A stretch of DNA of 64,000 nt from Microbulbifer thermotolerans. GTDB lineage: Bacteria; Pseudomonadota; Gammaproteobacteria; Pseudomonadales; Cellvibrionaceae. This document shows, in pieces, positions 1 through 9,774 of this stretch. How positions within the stretch are numbered: position 1 is the first letter of the stretch; every line of letters begins with the position of its first letter. Position numbers and translations under genes: made by a program. The stretch spans positions 186,001-250,000 of the forward strand of contig NZ_FOKT01000002.1 of NCBI RefSeq assembly GCF_900112305.1. Direction: 5' to 3'. The notes below the pieces were generated by a model. The model was given only the letters and a program-made list of their open reading frames with translations. It did no database searches and had not been told where the DNA came from.

Positions 1-1860
1 CTCGCCTCGGATATCAGCGAATTCCGCCAGTGGCGCACCAAGCTCGATGACCAACTGCGCGCGGGCCAGGTAAAGGCCGGTTTTGACATTTACAATCGCT
101 TCCGCCTGCGCCTGACAGATCGGCTCAACAATATTCTCAACCAGCTGGACAAAGGCCTGCCGGCCTTCGACTTCACCCGCGACGAATACCTCGAATTGGA
201 CCGCGAAGACAGCGACTGGCCGGCCTCCATTAGCGCCGCTGATGAACTGTGGCGCAAACGCCTTAAAAGCAGCGTGCTCAACCTGCGCCTGACAGGCAAG
301 AAAGATGAGGAAATCCGCGACTTGCTGGTACGGCGCTACAAAGGCCAGCTGAAACGAATCCACCAACAAAGCAGCGATGACGTCTTTGAGCTCTACATGA
401 ATTCTCTGACCCGTCTGTACGATCCGCACAGCAACTACCTGTCACCGCGCTCACTGGAAAACTTCAATATGAGTATGTCGCTGTCCCTGGAAGGGATCGG
501 CGCAGTGTTGCAAATGGAGGACGAATACACCAAGGTGGCACGCTTGGTTGCCGGCGGTCCGGCCGATCGCTCTGGCAAGCTCAAGCCCAATGACAAGATT
601 GTCGCGGTCGGCCAGGGCAAAGAAGGCGAAATGGTCGATGTCGTCGGCTGGCGCCTGGACGATGTGGTTGACCTGATTCGCGGCGAAGCGGGTAGCTACG
701 TGCGCCTGGAAACCATCCCCACTGGTGGGGACGGCACCCACAGAACCATCCTGATCAAGCGCAGCAAGGTGAAACTAGAGGATCAGGCCGCGAAAAAGGC
801 GACCTTTGAATTCTCCGACGGTGAAAAAACGTACAAAATCGGCGTCATCAACCTGCCGACCTTCTATATCGATTTCGAGGCCTACCGTCGGCGCGATCCC
901 AACTATAAAAGCACCACTCGCGATGTCGCCAAGTTGCTTGAGGAGCTGAAAGCGGAAAAAGTAGACGGCATCATCCTCGACCTGCGCAACAACGGTGGCG
1001 GCTCTCTGCAGGAAGCCACGATGCTCACCGACCTCTTCATCGATCAGGGGCCGGTAGTGCAGATTCGCCATGCCAATGAACAGATATCGCGCCACAACCG
1101 CTCCCGCTCGCGTGCCATGTACCGTGGCCCTCTGATGGTTTTGATTAACCGCCTGTCCGCATCCGCATCGGAGATCTTTGCCGGCGCTATTCAGGACTAC
1201 AATCGCGGGCTGGTTGTGGGCAACCAGTCCTTTGGTAAGGGTACAGTACAGACAATGGCGCCTTTGAAGGAAGGCCAGCTGAAGATCACTCAATCCAAGT
1301 TCTACCGCGTATCCGGTGACAGCACGCAACACGCCGGGGTAACCCCGGATATACAGATGCCGCGCCTGATCGATGTGGAAACTGTCGGAGAGAGTGCCTA
1401 TGACACGGCCCTGCCCTGGGACCGAATCCACGCGGTGCCCCACGCCAAATATTTCAATCTCAAGGAGCTCCTGCCGTCACTGATCAGCAAACACCAGCAA
1501 CGCACGGCGGCGGACCCGGATTTTATTTTCCTGCGCGAACAATTCCAGTTCGAGACCGAGCGCGCGGATCAGGAATATGTATCCCTGAACGAAAAGACGC
1601 GCGAAATGGAACGCAAAGAATTGAACGAGCGCCTGCTCACAATGGAAAACCGCCGCCGCACCGCCAAAGGCCTGGAGCCGTATAAAACCTTTGAAGAGTA
1701 TGAGGAAAGCGAATCAGAAGAAGTGGCAAATATCGGCGGGCCTGTGGAAATCAAACTGGAAAAAGACCCGATTCTGAACGAGGCCGGTTATATCATGGCT
1801 GACTTTATCAGCCTCTACGACAAAATCGCCAAGTCGCCACCCCAAGTGGCAAACTTCTGA
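1..1860 (+). CDS. prc: Tail-specific protease Prc/Tsp (5' truncated)
   Basis: Periplasmic C-terminal processing protease of family S41A, which degrades or trims proteins with non-polar C-termini. The frame is open from base 1, so the start lies outside the window; 619 residues are visible against about 680 in E. coli Tsp. A PDZ domain lies near nt 480-760 (ending in a GGPADRSGKLKPND stretch). The S41 core follows: the LRNNGGGS strand, the nucleophile Ser at codon 1162-1164 (in SASASEIFAG), Asp at +11 residues and the general-base Lys at +25 (codon 1237-1239, FGKGTVQ). This spacing matches the Tsp Ser/Asp/Lys set. The C-terminal DUF3340-like helical tail is rich in Glu and Arg. An apparent start at 196 is an internal TTG leucine codon. 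Confidence 0.95.
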   Translation, partial: LASDISEFRQWRTKLDDQLRAGQVKAGFDIYNRFRLRLTDRLNNILNQLDKGLPAFDFTRDEYLELDREDSDWPASISAADELWRKRLKSSVLNLRLTGKKDEEIRDLLVRRYKGQLKRIHQQSSDDVFELYMNSLTRLYDPHSNYLSPRSLENFNMSMSLSLEGIGAVLQMEDEYTKVARLVAGGPADRSGKLKPNDKIVAVGQGKEGEMVDVVGWRLDDVVDLIRGEAGSYVRLETIPTGGDGTHRTILIKRSKVKLEDQAAKKATFEFSDGEKTYKIGVINLPTFYIDFEAYRRRDPNYKSTTRDVAKLLEELKAEKVDGIILDLRNNGGGSLQEATMLTDLFIDQGPVVQIRHANEQISRHNRSRSRAMYRGPLMVLINRLSASASEIFAGAIQDYNRGLVVGNQSFGKGTVQTMAPLKEGQLKITQSKFYRVSGDSTQHAGVTPDIQMPRLIDVETVGESAYDTALPWDRIHAVPHAKYFNLKELLPSLISKHQQRTAADPDFIFLREQFQFETERADQEYVSLNEKTREMERKELNERLLTMENRRRTAKGLEPYKTFEEYEESESEEVANIGGPVEIKLEKDPILNEAGYIMADFISLYDKIAKSPPQVANF

Positions 1861-1927
1861 AAGGTCCCCGGGCGAGAGTCACAAGGGGCCCGGTGGAAGG
1901 TAATCAGACTCACAGCAAAATGATTCA

Positions 1928-1955
1928 GGCCGGGCATGCCCCGGCCCTTTTCTTT
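1928..1955 (+). terminator. Rho-independent terminator after prc
   Basis: A 7-bp all-GC stem (GGCCGGG/CCCGGCC) with a 5-nt loop is followed by a T-rich run (TTTTCTTT). It lies 67 bases after the prc stop and ends 18 bases before the xthA start, so the two genes are probably separate transcription units, or xthA gets only readthrough. Confidence 0.75.
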
Positions 1956-1973
1956 GTTTGGGGAACACAATAA

Positions 1974-2789
1974 ATGAAAGTTGTCTCTTTTAATGTCAAC
2001 AGTATCCGCGCGCGCCTGCACCAACTGAAGGCGTTGGTTGATTCTCATCAGCCCGACATCATCGGTCTGCAGGAAACCAAAGTCACAGACGAGGATTTTC
2101 CGGTGGACGAGGTTCGGAATCTGGGCTACGAATTGATATTTTTCGGTCAGAAGACACACTATGGCGTCGCCCTGCTTTCACGCTTTCCCTTTATCGATCG
2201 CGAATACGGTTTTCCCGGAGATGACGATAATGCACAGCGGCGAATGGTCATGGGAAAATTCGATATCGGCAGCGATAAACCTCTGACGGTTATCAACGGC
2301 TATTTCCCCCAGGGCGAAAACCGCGAACACCCGGTGAAGTTTCCCAATAAACGCAAATACTACGCAGACCTGGAAGACTACCTGCAGACCACCTGCAGCC
2401 CAGAGGCGCCCGTATTGGTAATCGGCGATATGAACGTCTCCCCTACCGACCAGGATATCGGCATTGGCGAACAGAATCGTAAACGCTGGTTGCGCGACGG
2501 CAAATGCAGTTTTTTACCGGAAGAACGCGAATGGCTGCAAAAGATCCAGGATTGGGGACTGGAGGATACTTTCCGCGCACGTTATCCCGATAGCGATAAC
2601 GTATTCAGCTGGTTCGACTATCGAAGCCGTGGCTTTGAACGGGATCCCAAGCGCGGCCTTCGCATCGATCTGATTCTGGCGAGCAAACCACTGGCGGAAA
2701 AATGTGTAGATGCCGGTGTGGATTATGATATCCGCAGCATGGAGCGCCCATCAGACCACGCTCCCGTGTGGGCCCAATTCGACATATAA
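1974..2789 (+). CDS. xthA: Exodeoxyribonuclease III
   Basis: AP endonuclease and 3'-5' exonuclease of base excision repair, of the Mg-dependent endonuclease/exonuclease/phosphatase fold. 271 residues, close to E. coli XthA (268). Family motifs are present in order: [10 protein letters not shown] at the N-terminus, LQETKV (metal-binding Glu), [13 protein letters not shown] (catalytic Asp and Asn), RIDLILAS, and C-terminal SDHAPV carrying the catalytic Asp-His. ATG start with a GGGGAACACAATAA leader. It stands alone after a terminator, with no operon partner. Confidence 0.97.
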   Translation: MKVVSFNVNSIRARLHQLKALVDSHQPDIIGLQETKVTDEDFPVDEVRNLGYELIFFGQKTHYGVALLSRFPFIDREYGFPGDDDNAQRRMVMGKFDIGSDKPLTVINGYFPQGENREHPVKFPNKRKYYADLEDYLQTTCSPEAPVLVIGDMNVSPTDQDIGIGEQNRKRWLRDGKCSFLPEEREWLQKIQDWGLEDTFRARYPDSDNVFSWFDYRSRGFERDPKRGLRIDLILASKPLAEKCVDAGVDYDIRSMERPSDHAPVWAQFDI

Positions 2790-2934
2790 GCCCACTCTGG
2801 TTCATTTCTCAAAAATACTATTCACCCTGTGAGACGCTCAGGCTATGAAATATTCTTCTCATTGTCTGAGCGCCTTGCCCCCACTACCGTACTCACACGA
2901 ATCAGCTAGAGCTGCATAAGCAGGAACTCCCGGT

Positions 2935-4026
2935 TTATTGCACGATGGCCGCGGATTTTATCTGGGCCCAGACTTTCATTCCCGGCTCAATGCGCAACCG
3001 CGCCAGTGATTTTCGCGTCAGGCTGGCAATAATGTAACTGTCCCCGCATTTCAAGCGCACCAAGGCTGTCGCTTCATTACTGCCCGCCCCGATTTCACAT
3101 ACTTCAACCGGCAGTCGATTGAGAACACTTGTGTCATCGCGCGCTTCCAGCGCCAGACTCACATCGCGAGCCAATATGCGTACGCGCAGCGCTTCTTTCC
3201 CCAGATCGCTGTTGTCGGGCAGCCAAAGTTCTCCGCCGGAGAAGCCGATGCGTACCAGGTGCCAACGGCTATCCCGCTCCAGCACCTTGCCCGTAAGCAC
3301 CACTCCCGCCTCCTCGCCGAATCCCAATGGCAAATTCAGCTGTGAGAGGACATCGGACACCGCGCCCTGCGCCGCCACCCTGCCTTTGTCCAGTACCAGT
3401 AAATAATCCGCGAGGCGCGCCACCTCATACATTGAGTGGCTGACATACAGGATGGGAATAGCAAACTCCGCACGCAATCGCTCCAGATACGGCAAAATTT
3501 CCTGCTTGCGCGCCATATCCAGAGACGCCAGTGGCTCATCCATCAACAGCAGACGTGGGCGGATCAATAGTGCGCGCGCAATGGCCACGCGCTGGCGCTC
3601 TCCTCCCGACATTTGGTCGGGATAGCGATCCAGTACAGGCTCTATACCCATCAGAGCGATTACCCGCTGAACCATTTTCGGTTGGCAATGACCACCGGAG
3701 CGTTTTAGCGCGTATTCCAGGTTGTCTCGGCCGCACAAATGGGGAAACAGACTGGCTTCCTGAAAAACATACCCCAGCTGCCGCTTATGGGTTGGAAGAA
3801 AATTCTTTTCGTCCTGCCAGGTTTCCCCGTTGACGATCAGCCGCCCCCTGTCGATTTTTTGCAGCCCTGCGATGCAGCGCAACAGGGTAGTCTTCCCGGA
3901 CCCCGAATGACCGAAAATCGCAATGATCCCACTGCCGGGCAGCATTGCGTCCACGTCCAGGCAGAAGGATTGTCCTCGCTCTGATGGAAATGCGATGTGA
4001 AAGCGCGCGCGAATAGTGTCCGGCAT
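2935..4026 (-). CDS. modC: Molybdate ABC transporter ATP-binding protein ModC
   Basis: Cytoplasmic ATPase that powers molybdate import. The 363 residues contain Walker A (GHSGSGKTT), the ABC signature (SGGERQRVAIARALL), Walker B (LLMDEPLASLD) and the switch His (YVSHS). A C-terminal Mop/TOBE domain (about residues 290-363) is typical of ModC and senses bound molybdate. The ATG at 4026 overlaps the modB TGA by one base (TGATG), indicating translational coupling. An upstream in-frame TTG would add three residues but is less likely. Last gene of modABC. Confidence 0.95.
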   Translation of the reverse strand: MPDTIRARFHIAFPSERGQSFCLDVDAMLPGSGIIAIFGHSGSGKTTLLRCIAGLQKIDRGRLIVNGETWQDEKNFLPTHKRQLGYVFQEASLFPHLCGRDNLEYALKRSGGHCQPKMVQRVIALMGIEPVLDRYPDQMSGGERQRVAIARALLIRPRLLLMDEPLASLDMARKQEILPYLERLRAEFAIPILYVSHSMYEVARLADYLLVLDKGRVAAQGAVSDVLSQLNLPLGFGEEAGVVLTGKVLERDSRWHLVRIGFSGGELWLPDNSDLGKEALRVRILARDVSLALEARDDTSVLNRLPVEVCEIGAGSNEATALVRLKCGDSYIIASLTRKSLARLRIEPGMKVWAQIKSAAIVQ

Positions 4027-4721
4027 CAAACCCAATACCGCAGGCCGGGACGGTGCGCCCGGTGTTGGAACAAATACAGGCCCAGCAGCACGATGAAAGA
4101 AAATACCAGCATGGCGCCGGCCAGTCGGTGGGCCTTGGCATAGTCGAGCATTTCGACATAATCATAAATCTGCACAGACACCACACGGGTCTCTTCTGGA
4201 ATATTGCCTCCAATCATCAATATCATGCCGAACTCACCAACGGTGTGGGCAAAACCCAAAATGGTTGCAGTGACAAAACCCGGCCGTGCCAGGGGCAATA
4301 CCACAGTAAAAAAGCGATCCCAGGGGCCCGCACGCAATGTCGCTGCCACTTCGAGAGGGCGGTCTCCGAGTGCCTCCACGGCATTCTGTATTGGCTGAAC
4401 AACAAAGGGTAAGGAGTAGAATAAAGAGGCCAGTACCAAGCCCCAGAAAGTGAACGGGAGTGTTCCCAGCCCCAGGGCCAGAGTGAGCTGGCCCACCGGG
4501 CCATTCGGCCCCATTGCCAGCAGCAGATAAAAGCCCAGTACCGTGGGCGGTAGAACTAGCGGCAGGGCCACTATTGCTCCAACGGGCCCCTTCCAGCGCG
4601 AGTGGGTTTTCGCCAGCCACCACGCAATGGGCGTACCAATAAACAGTAACAACAACGTAACAGTACCCGCGAGACGCAACGTCAGCCAGATAGCCGACCA
4701 GTCCGCTTGAGAAAAACCCAT
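4026..4721 (-). CDS. modB: Molybdate ABC transporter permease ModB
   Basis: Inner-membrane channel subunit for molybdate, 231 residues with about five to six hydrophobic helices. The permease EAA loop, which docks on ModC, is visible as [18 protein letters not shown]. The ATG at 4721 is preferred over a TTG nine bases upstream because a GGGAGG ribosome site lies nine bases before the ATG and abuts the TTG. The start lies 14 bases past the modA stop, and the stop overlaps modC. Confidence 0.94.
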   Translation of the reverse strand: MGFSQADWSAIWLTLRLAGTVTLLLLFIGTPIAWWLAKTHSRWKGPVGAIVALPLVLPPTVLGFYLLLAMGPNGPVGQLTLALGLGTLPFTFWGLVLASLFYSLPFVVQPIQNAVEALGDRPLEVAATLRAGPWDRFFTVVLPLARPGFVTATILGFAHTVGEFGMILMIGGNIPEETRVVSVQIYDYVEMLDYAKAHRLAGAMLVFSFIVLLGLYLFQHRAHRPGLRYWV

Positions 4722-4735
4722 ACCCGGCAACCTCC

Positions 4736-5494
4736 CTAGCGGGACTCAGGAAGCCTGTATCCGTAGGAGCGGATAATGGCCCTGGCCTTGTCTCCGCGAA
4801 CGAAGCGGAGAAATGTAGCAGCAGCTGCGCTATTGCTGCCTGACAAGAGCACCGCATCCTGCCGGATCGGGTGGTATAAGTGGCTTGGCACAATCCAGGT
4901 GGCCCCTGTATCGATACGCCCGTTATGCATCACTTGCGAGAGTGCCACAAATCCCAACTCCGCATTACCACTGGCGACAAACTGATAGGTCTGTGCAATA
5001 TTTTCTCCCCGTACCCATTTTGCCTGAGTGCTTTTCTGCAAGCCGAGATTGTGCAGCACTTCTTCCGCAGCCACACCGTAGGGCGCCAATTTTGAATTCG
5101 CCAGGGCCAATCTGTTATAGGTGCCTTCACGCAATACCGAGATACCGTCACTCAGCAGATCCGGACTGGCCGACCAGAGGACCAAGCCGCCGATTGCATA
5201 GGTGAAGCGACTGCCGGGCACGGTGAATCCCTCTCTCTCCAAAGCCTCGGGCTTGGCAGTATCGGCGGAAAAGAACAACTGGAAAGGCGCACCGTTTTTG
5301 ATTTGGGCATAGAACTTACCGGAAGAGCCAAAGGAAAGTATGACTCGGTGTCCTGTGGACTTTTCGAATTCCGCCGCGATCTCTTTCATCGCGGGGGTGA
5401 AGTTGGACGCTACTGCGACTCTCACATCCTCCGCAGCCGCTGGCAGACCAGTAAGCGCAAAAAGCAAACAGAGCACCAACTGGCACACTCTCAT
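4736..5494 (-). CDS. modA: Molybdate-binding periplasmic protein ModA
   Basis: Solute-binding protein that captures molybdate (or tungstate) in the periplasm and delivers it to ModB. The start is set at [16 protein letters not shown], a signal peptide ending near AAAEDV, because GGAGG precedes this ATG at good spacing; a 16-residue upstream extension in the same frame is unlikely. 252 residues. Ligand-binding features include [15 protein letters not shown] near the mature N-terminus, SFGSSGKF, and the NSKLAPYG region. First gene of modABC; a ModE-like box lies 43-66 bases upstream. Confidence 0.95.
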   Translation of the reverse strand: MRVCQLVLCLLFALTGLPAAAEDVRVAVASNFTPAMKEIAAEFEKSTGHRVILSFGSSGKFYAQIKNGAPFQLFFSADTAKPEALEREGFTVPGSRFTYAIGGLVLWSASPDLLSDGISVLREGTYNRLALANSKLAPYGVAAEEVLHNLGLQKSTQAKWVRGENIAQTYQFVASGNAELGFVALSQVMHNGRIDTGATWIVPSHLYHPIRQDAVLLSGSNSAAAATFLRFVRGDKARAIIRSYGYRLPESR

Positions 5495-5536
5495 CAGAAA
5501 AACCTCCGTTATGGGGCGGACCCGAGACTTCCCGGG

Positions 5537-5560
5537 CGCCATATACTGGAATATGTAGCG
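5537..5560. promoter_or_regulatory. Putative ModE box upstream of modA
   Basis: Two inverted half-sites, CGCCATATA and TATGTAGCG, are separated by six bases. They resemble the E. coli-type ModE operator (half-sites like CGnTATATA, spacer 6-7). Each half-site has one or two differences. The position just upstream of modA suits molybdate-dependent repression. No modE gene is in this window. The match was made by eye. Confidence 0.55.
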
Positions 5561-5582
5561 GTTACCGACAAGCCCAGCGATA

Positions 5583-5678
5583 GCGCTCTTTTTAGGTAGA
5601 CGCTAAACACTCTCTTTGGATAGCCTCCGAATACTCTGTTTGGGTACCCCCAGGATACTCTCTTTGGAGGGTTTCTGA
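5583..5678. repeat. Four imperfect 24-bp tandem repeats upstream of modA
   Basis: Units at 5583-5606, 5607-5630, 5631-5654 and 5655-5678 share an ACTCTnTTTGG core followed by a variable half. Units 2-4 are clearest; the first is more diverged. On the minus strand the period equals eight codons and one frame reads repeated [P/L]-[K/N]-R-V-x-x-x-Y, but that frame has only a TTG start and no ribosome site. It is best treated as a non-coding or regulatory repeat unless expression is shown. It is not a CRISPR: there are no spacers and the units are short. Confidence 0.7.
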
Positions 5679-5821
5679 TTGTTTCGCGTGAGTGCTGTTG
5701 CTGGTTCCGTAGGCTCAAGCAATGGGATGCTTGACTCAACAGGGTACGACTCGGTCTCTATGATGCTCGCCCCTGTATCCCAGGACATCGCCGTGTTTTC
5801 CCTTCAACCCTGCTGTGCCTT

Positions 5822-5862
5822 TATATATTCGCCAAACCATATATAATGAAAAACGTATATAT
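5822..5862. promoter_or_regulatory. Putative ArsR operator/promoter region
   Basis: Three AT steps (TATATATT, CATATATAAT, GTATATATTT) form overlapping imperfect dyads directly upstream of arsR. AT-rich dyads near the start are usual for autoregulated ArsR repressors, whose release by arsenite opens the operon. The exact operator cannot be fixed by eye. Confidence 0.4.
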
Positions 5863-5883
5863 TTGAGCGCCAAGGGTAGCTAC

Positions 5884-6228
5884 TTGAATCCATTAACGTT
5901 TTACAAATGCCTCGGCGACGAAACCCGCCTGCGTTGTCTGCTGCTAATCGCCCACGAAGGCGAATTGTGTGTATGTGAGCTGACCGAGGCGCTTGCGGTC
6001 AGTCAACCCAAAGTGTCGCGCCACCTGGCACAGCTTCGAAGCTGCGGCCTGCTGCGGGACAGACGTCAGGGCCAGTGGATCTTTTACCGTTTGGAGCCGG
6101 CCCTGCCCTCTTGGGTCACATCTGTCCTAAACCAGACCCTGGATGCCAATCGGACATTTATCCGGGACAACCTGCGCAGTCTCAGCCTAATGGTCGATCG
6201 CCCCAACCGCTGCTGTGATACCGGCTGA
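5884..6228 (+). CDS. arsR: ArsR-family arsenite-responsive repressor
   Basis: Winged-helix metalloregulator that represses the ars operon until As(III) binds. 114 residues from a TTG start chosen because AAGGG lies about seven bases upstream and the family begins about here (NPLTFYKCLGDETRL). The helix bearing CVCEL (Cys29, Cys31) is the classic As/Sb site at the start of the recognition domain, followed by the recognition helix SQPKVSRHLAQLR. A C-terminal Cys pair (110-111) may be a third ligand source. A longer frame to 5815 runs back into the AT-rich operator and is probably not translated. First gene of arsR-arsC-acr3-arsH. Confidence 0.9.
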   Translation: MNPLTFYKCLGDETRLRCLLLIAHEGELCVCELTEALAVSQPKVSRHLAQLRSCGLLRDRRQGQWIFYRLEPALPSWVTSVLNQTLDANRTFIRDNLRSLSLMVDRPNRCCDTG

Positions 6229-6296
6229 CGTTTCTCCAGGGAAATCACCTCCCCCTCAAAGCCCAATGACCTTAACGAGCACAAGAGCCAAAAACC

Positions 6297-6770
6297 GTGA
6301 AATTACTTTTTATTTGTACCCACAATCGCTGCCGCAGCATTTTGAGCGAGGCGATTACCAATCATTTGGCCCAGGGCCGCATCACTGCCTACAGCGCCGG
6401 TAGTCAGCCAGCGGGACAGGTACATCCCTTGTCCCTCAAGTACCTCGAAGCCCGCGGCATCAGCACCGCTGGCCTGAAAAGTCAGTCCTGGGACGATTTT
6501 TCGGACGTAGAACCTGATGCAGTCATTACCGTCTGTGACAACGCCGCCAACGAAAGCTGTCCGGTGTGGTTCGGCAACACAGTCAAGGTCCATTGGGGAC
6601 TACCAGACCCATCGAAACTAGACGCGCCCGAAGAAGTGCTCGAATCCGCGTTCAACTCTGTCATGGACACCATTGAAGGGCGCATTCGCAAGTTGCTGGC
6701 ACTCGCGCCGGAACGCATGTCGCCATCTGAACTGCAAGCCGCACTGGAATCCATCGCCAAAGAGGACTAA
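6297..6770 (+). CDS. arsC: Arsenate reductase, thioredoxin-coupled type
   Basis: Reduces As(V) to As(III) in the cytoplasm. 157 residues of the low-molecular-weight phosphatase fold. The P-loop CTHNRCR (Cys7 to Arg13, CX5R) is the nucleophile site. Cys80 (in VCDNA) and Cys88 provide the Cys relay seen in the S. aureus-type enzyme, so thioredoxin rather than glutaredoxin is the likely reductant. GTG start at 6297; only a weak ribosome site is visible. The stop lies four bases before the acr3 ATG. Confidence 0.92.
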   Translation: MKLLFICTHNRCRSILSEAITNHLAQGRITAYSAGSQPAGQVHPLSLKYLEARGISTAGLKSQSWDDFSDVEPDAVITVCDNAANESCPVWFGNTVKVHWGLPDPSKLDAPEEVLESAFNSVMDTIEGRIRKLLALAPERMSPSELQAALESIAKED

Positions 6771-6774
6771 TCCC

Positions 6775-7803
6775 ATGGGAGTTTTTGAGCGCTATCTGAC
6801 TTTGTGGGTGGGGCTGTGCATTGTTGCCGGTGTCACTTTGGGCAATTTGTTTCCAGGCTTGTTTGAGTGGTTTGCCGCCCAGGAAGTTGCCCATGTCAAC
6901 ATTCCTGTCGCCCTGTTCATTTGGGTAATGATCTACCCGATGATGGTTCAGGTAGACTTTTTCGCCATCAAGGATGTCGGCAAAAAGCCCAAGGGCCTGT
7001 TCCTGACGCTATTTATCAACTGGCTGGTTAAGCCTTTCACAATGGCGGCTCTGGGCTGGCTGTTTTTCCGGGTAATCTTCGCCGATCTCGTCGATCCTCA
7101 GACCGCAACCGAGTACATTGCTGGGATGATCCTGCTCGGTGTAGCCCCCTGCACGGCAATGGTGTTTGTCTGGAGCCATTTGACCGAAGGTGATGCCAAC
7201 TACACCCTGGTTCAGGTTTCAGTAAACGACCTGATCATGATCTTTGCGTTTGCTCCCATTGCCGGATTCCTGCTCGGCGTCAGTGATGTCACTGTACCCT
7301 GGGACACGCTGTTGCTATCTGTTCTGCTTTATGTGGTCATTCCCCTGGTGGCCGGCGTCATTACACGCAAGAAACTGGATTCTGGCACCAGTCATGAGCG
7401 CTTGAATCATTTCATTCACAGACTCAAGCCGGTATCCATTGCCGGCCTGCTGGCCACCGTAGTTCTGCTGTTTGGCTTCCAGGCGGAAACCATCATGGCC
7501 CAGCCCTTGGCAATTGTCCTGATCGCCATTCCGTTGCTGATACAGACCTATGGCATTTTCGCTATCGCCTATGCCGCTGCCAGAGCGATACGTCTGCCAC
7601 ACAATGTTGCCGCGCCGGCCTGTATGATCGGCACCTCTAACTTTTTTGAACTCGCAGTGGCGGTGGCCATATCCCTGTTCGGCCTCAACTCTGGTGCAGC
7701 TCTGGCCACTGTCGTCGGTGTGCTGGTGGAAGTGCCGGTGATGCTCACCCTGGTGGCCTTCGCCAACCGCACGCGCCATTGGTTTGGAGGAGCCCCGGCA
7801 TGA
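6775..7803 (+). CDS. acr3: Arsenite efflux permease of the ACR3 family
   Basis: Inner-membrane exporter of As(III), 342 residues with about ten hydrophobic helices in the BART-superfamily arrangement. Conserved segments include [25 protein letters not shown] (the conserved Cys needed in ACR3 proteins) and [11 protein letters not shown]. The ATG at 6775 starts just after the arsC stop; a 34-residue upstream extension in frame overlaps arsC and is rejected. Its stop overlaps the arsH start (ATGA). Confidence 0.95.
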   Translation: MGVFERYLTLWVGLCIVAGVTLGNLFPGLFEWFAAQEVAHVNIPVALFIWVMIYPMMVQVDFFAIKDVGKKPKGLFLTLFINWLVKPFTMAALGWLFFRVIFADLVDPQTATEYIAGMILLGVAPCTAMVFVWSHLTEGDANYTLVQVSVNDLIMIFAFAPIAGFLLGVSDVTVPWDTLLLSVLLYVVIPLVAGVITRKKLDSGTSHERLNHFIHRLKPVSIAGLLATVVLLFGFQAETIMAQPLAIVLIAIPLLIQTYGIFAIAYAAARAIRLPHNVAAPACMIGTSNFFELAVAVAISLFGLNSGAALATVVGVLVEVPVMLTLVAFANRTRHWFGGAPA

Positions 7804-8528
7804 ACAGTAACGATCTCCCCAATGTCAGACCAGAATGCTTGCAACCCATTGACCAGGACAAGTTGCAGGCGGAAATAAGTGCAACTAAGCCGAGGATACT
7901 CCTGCTCTACGGATCACTTCGTGCGCGATCCTTCAGCCGGCTCGCAGCAGAGGAGGCACGCCGCCTGCTGGATGCTTTCGGCGCGGAGACACGTATGTTC
8001 AACCCTGCCGGCCTTCCGCTACCGGACGGCGCCGACCAAAGCCATCCGAAGGTACAGGAACTACGTGAACTCGCTCAGTGGTGCGACGGCATGGTTTGGT
8101 CATCACCAGAACGACACGGCGCCATGACCTCTGTTATGAAGGCCCAAATTGATTGGCTCCCACTGTCGATGGGTGGTGTGCGCCCAACTCAGGGAAAAAC
8201 CCTTGCCCTGATGCAAGTCTGTGGCGGCTCGCAGTCCTTCAACGCCGTCAATCAAATGCGCGTACTGGGACGATGGATGCGTATGGTGACCATACCCAAC
8301 CAGTCATCGGTGCCGAAAGCCTGGTTGGAGTTCGATGACAACGACAGAATGAAACTATCATCCTTCTACGATAGGATTGTGGATGTGATGGAGGAGTTGA
8401 TGAAATTTACCCTGCTCCTGAAAGACAAAAAGGATTACTTTGTCGACCGTTATTCAGAGCGCAAGGAAACTGAAGAGGAGTTCCGCAAACGCATTGACCA
8501 GCGCGCGTTACAAAACCCTGAGAGCTAG
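7800..8528 (+). CDS. arsH: ArsH, NADPH-dependent FMN oxidoreductase
   Basis: Flavodoxin-fold protein of arsenic operons, known in other bacteria to oxidise trivalent organoarsenicals and reduce quinones. 242 residues; the ATG overlaps the acr3 TGA. The FMN phosphate loop [13 protein letters not shown] and the [20 protein letters not shown] segment are diagnostic. Its presence suggests defence against methylated or aromatic arsenicals as well as inorganic arsenic. Last gene of the operon. No strong terminator follows in the 188 bases before the next gene. Confidence 0.94.
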   Translation: MNSNDLPNVRPECLQPIDQDKLQAEISATKPRILLLYGSLRARSFSRLAAEEARRLLDAFGAETRMFNPAGLPLPDGADQSHPKVQELRELAQWCDGMVWSSPERHGAMTSVMKAQIDWLPLSMGGVRPTQGKTLALMQVCGGSQSFNAVNQMRVLGRWMRMVTIPNQSSVPKAWLEFDDNDRMKLSSFYDRIVDVMEELMKFTLLLKDKKDYFVDRYSERKETEEEFRKRIDQRALQNPES

Positions 8529-8716
8529 GGGGCCGCTGAAAACTGCCATTTATCAAGTCGCGCTCAGGCATTGAGATGGCCTCTCCGGAGCGCACGATAA
8601 CCCCAATGTATTCAGTGGCTGGGAAAGCCAGTCCTATACCTGGGATTCTTACCTAGTCTCGAATGATGTCGTTACCACCGGGAAGCGCATGAATCAGCGC
8701 TTCCCGGCAGAAAAAC

Positions 8717-9502
8717 TCACTCACCCAGTGCCCGATTGAGAACTGCAGCCAACCTTACGCCGCCCTGGCGCAGTCGCAGCGCAACGATTTCCCGATTGCG
8801 CAGATAGTAGTCCTCTCCGAGTGCCTTCTCGGTAGTGTAGGCGTGACTGTGCACCAAGCGTTGGGATTCTGCGGCCCACTCTGTCTTATCGCCGCTCAAC
8901 CATCGGCTTTGCTGTTGTTCATCAATCACTTCCAGCTGTGCACTGGCGTATTTTTTCCAATCCTGCACAAATCCAGCGGGCAAATACACGTCCCAAAGCG
9001 AGTGCAGATTGGTTGGAAAACCGAAAAAGCGAACTTCTATATCATTGCCCCCCCGATCGGCCGCCAAGCCGGTATGCAACGGCTGATGTAGATCACCGAT
9101 AAAATGCGCGACAAACATCAGAGCCTCTGCGCGCTCACTCTCTATCACATTGCGATCGCTCAGTTTCTTCTCAAAATTTTCGATTGCTTTAAGAATGCAT
9201 CCCGCCGGCGGACAATCACGCGCCTCCCGGTACCCATCCCAATGGCGCGGAAGGCTGATGTAATGCATAGGGGCTGCCCAGTCATAGCGCCGGTCACTAC
9301 GGATACGGTCCGCCCAAGTGGATGCCTCGGCCAGGCTGGGTTCCCCAGCGATTTTCAGCAAACGGCTAACTTTAGTTTTGGTCTCTGGCTGCAAATAATG
9401 CCATGCGATTTCACCAACTATCCGGTGCCCGTCTGCCCCCCAGGCAAAAGCACCAGCACTGACACCACATAAGACAAAAAGAAAAGCCAAGCGAAGTAAC
9501 AT
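8717..9502 (-). CDS. Secreted S1/P1-type nuclease
   Basis: Zinc-dependent nuclease or phosphodiesterase expected to degrade single-stranded nucleic acids outside the cytoplasm. 261 residues from MLLRLAFLFVLCGVSA, a signal peptide cleaved before WGADGH, so that the mature protein begins with the Trp whose amino group binds zinc in this family. Further zinc ligands are seen in HFIGDLHQPLH and NLHSLWD. A 26-residue upstream extension is in frame but would bury the signal peptide. Divergent from the TonB-dependent receptor at 9775, with a shared 272-base promoter region. Confidence 0.9.
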   Translation of the reverse strand: MLLRLAFLFVLCGVSAGAFAWGADGHRIVGEIAWHYLQPETKTKVSRLLKIAGEPSLAEASTWADRIRSDRRYDWAAPMHYISLPRHWDGYREARDCPPAGCILKAIENFEKKLSDRNVIESERAEALMFVAHFIGDLHQPLHTGLAADRGGNDIEVRFFGFPTNLHSLWDVYLPAGFVQDWKKYASAQLEVIDEQQQSRWLSGDKTEWAAESQRLVHSHAYTTEKALGEDYYLRNREIVALRLRQGGVRLAAVLNRALGE

Positions 9503-9774
9503 CTTAATTTTGATCACCGAATTAATTCCCAGAAAAATGCGCGAACACTTTACCTCCTGGATATGACAAGAATTTAACAATAAACCGCCCCTTCATAAGG
9601 TTTGAGATACAGGCGCAATAAAATCTTCACTATTCCGTAAATATTTACTGTTAAAAAACGCGCTGGCTCAGATGCATACCTTGATTCACTGCGCCGACAA
9701 CAAAAGAAGTTAACCGCCAATAGATGGCTTCCTCACAACCATCCTTGTTGGCACTATCAGACCAGGAGAGTTTC

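Noticed and set aside
5583-5678. Possible CRISPR array
   Set aside because: Contiguous imperfect 24-bp units without spacers, and no cas genes in the window.
5509-5739. 76-residue repeat-containing frame just upstream of modA
   Set aside because: TTG start, no ribosome site, and it overlaps the presumed promoter and ModE-like box. Kept as a finding on the repeat but not called as a gene.
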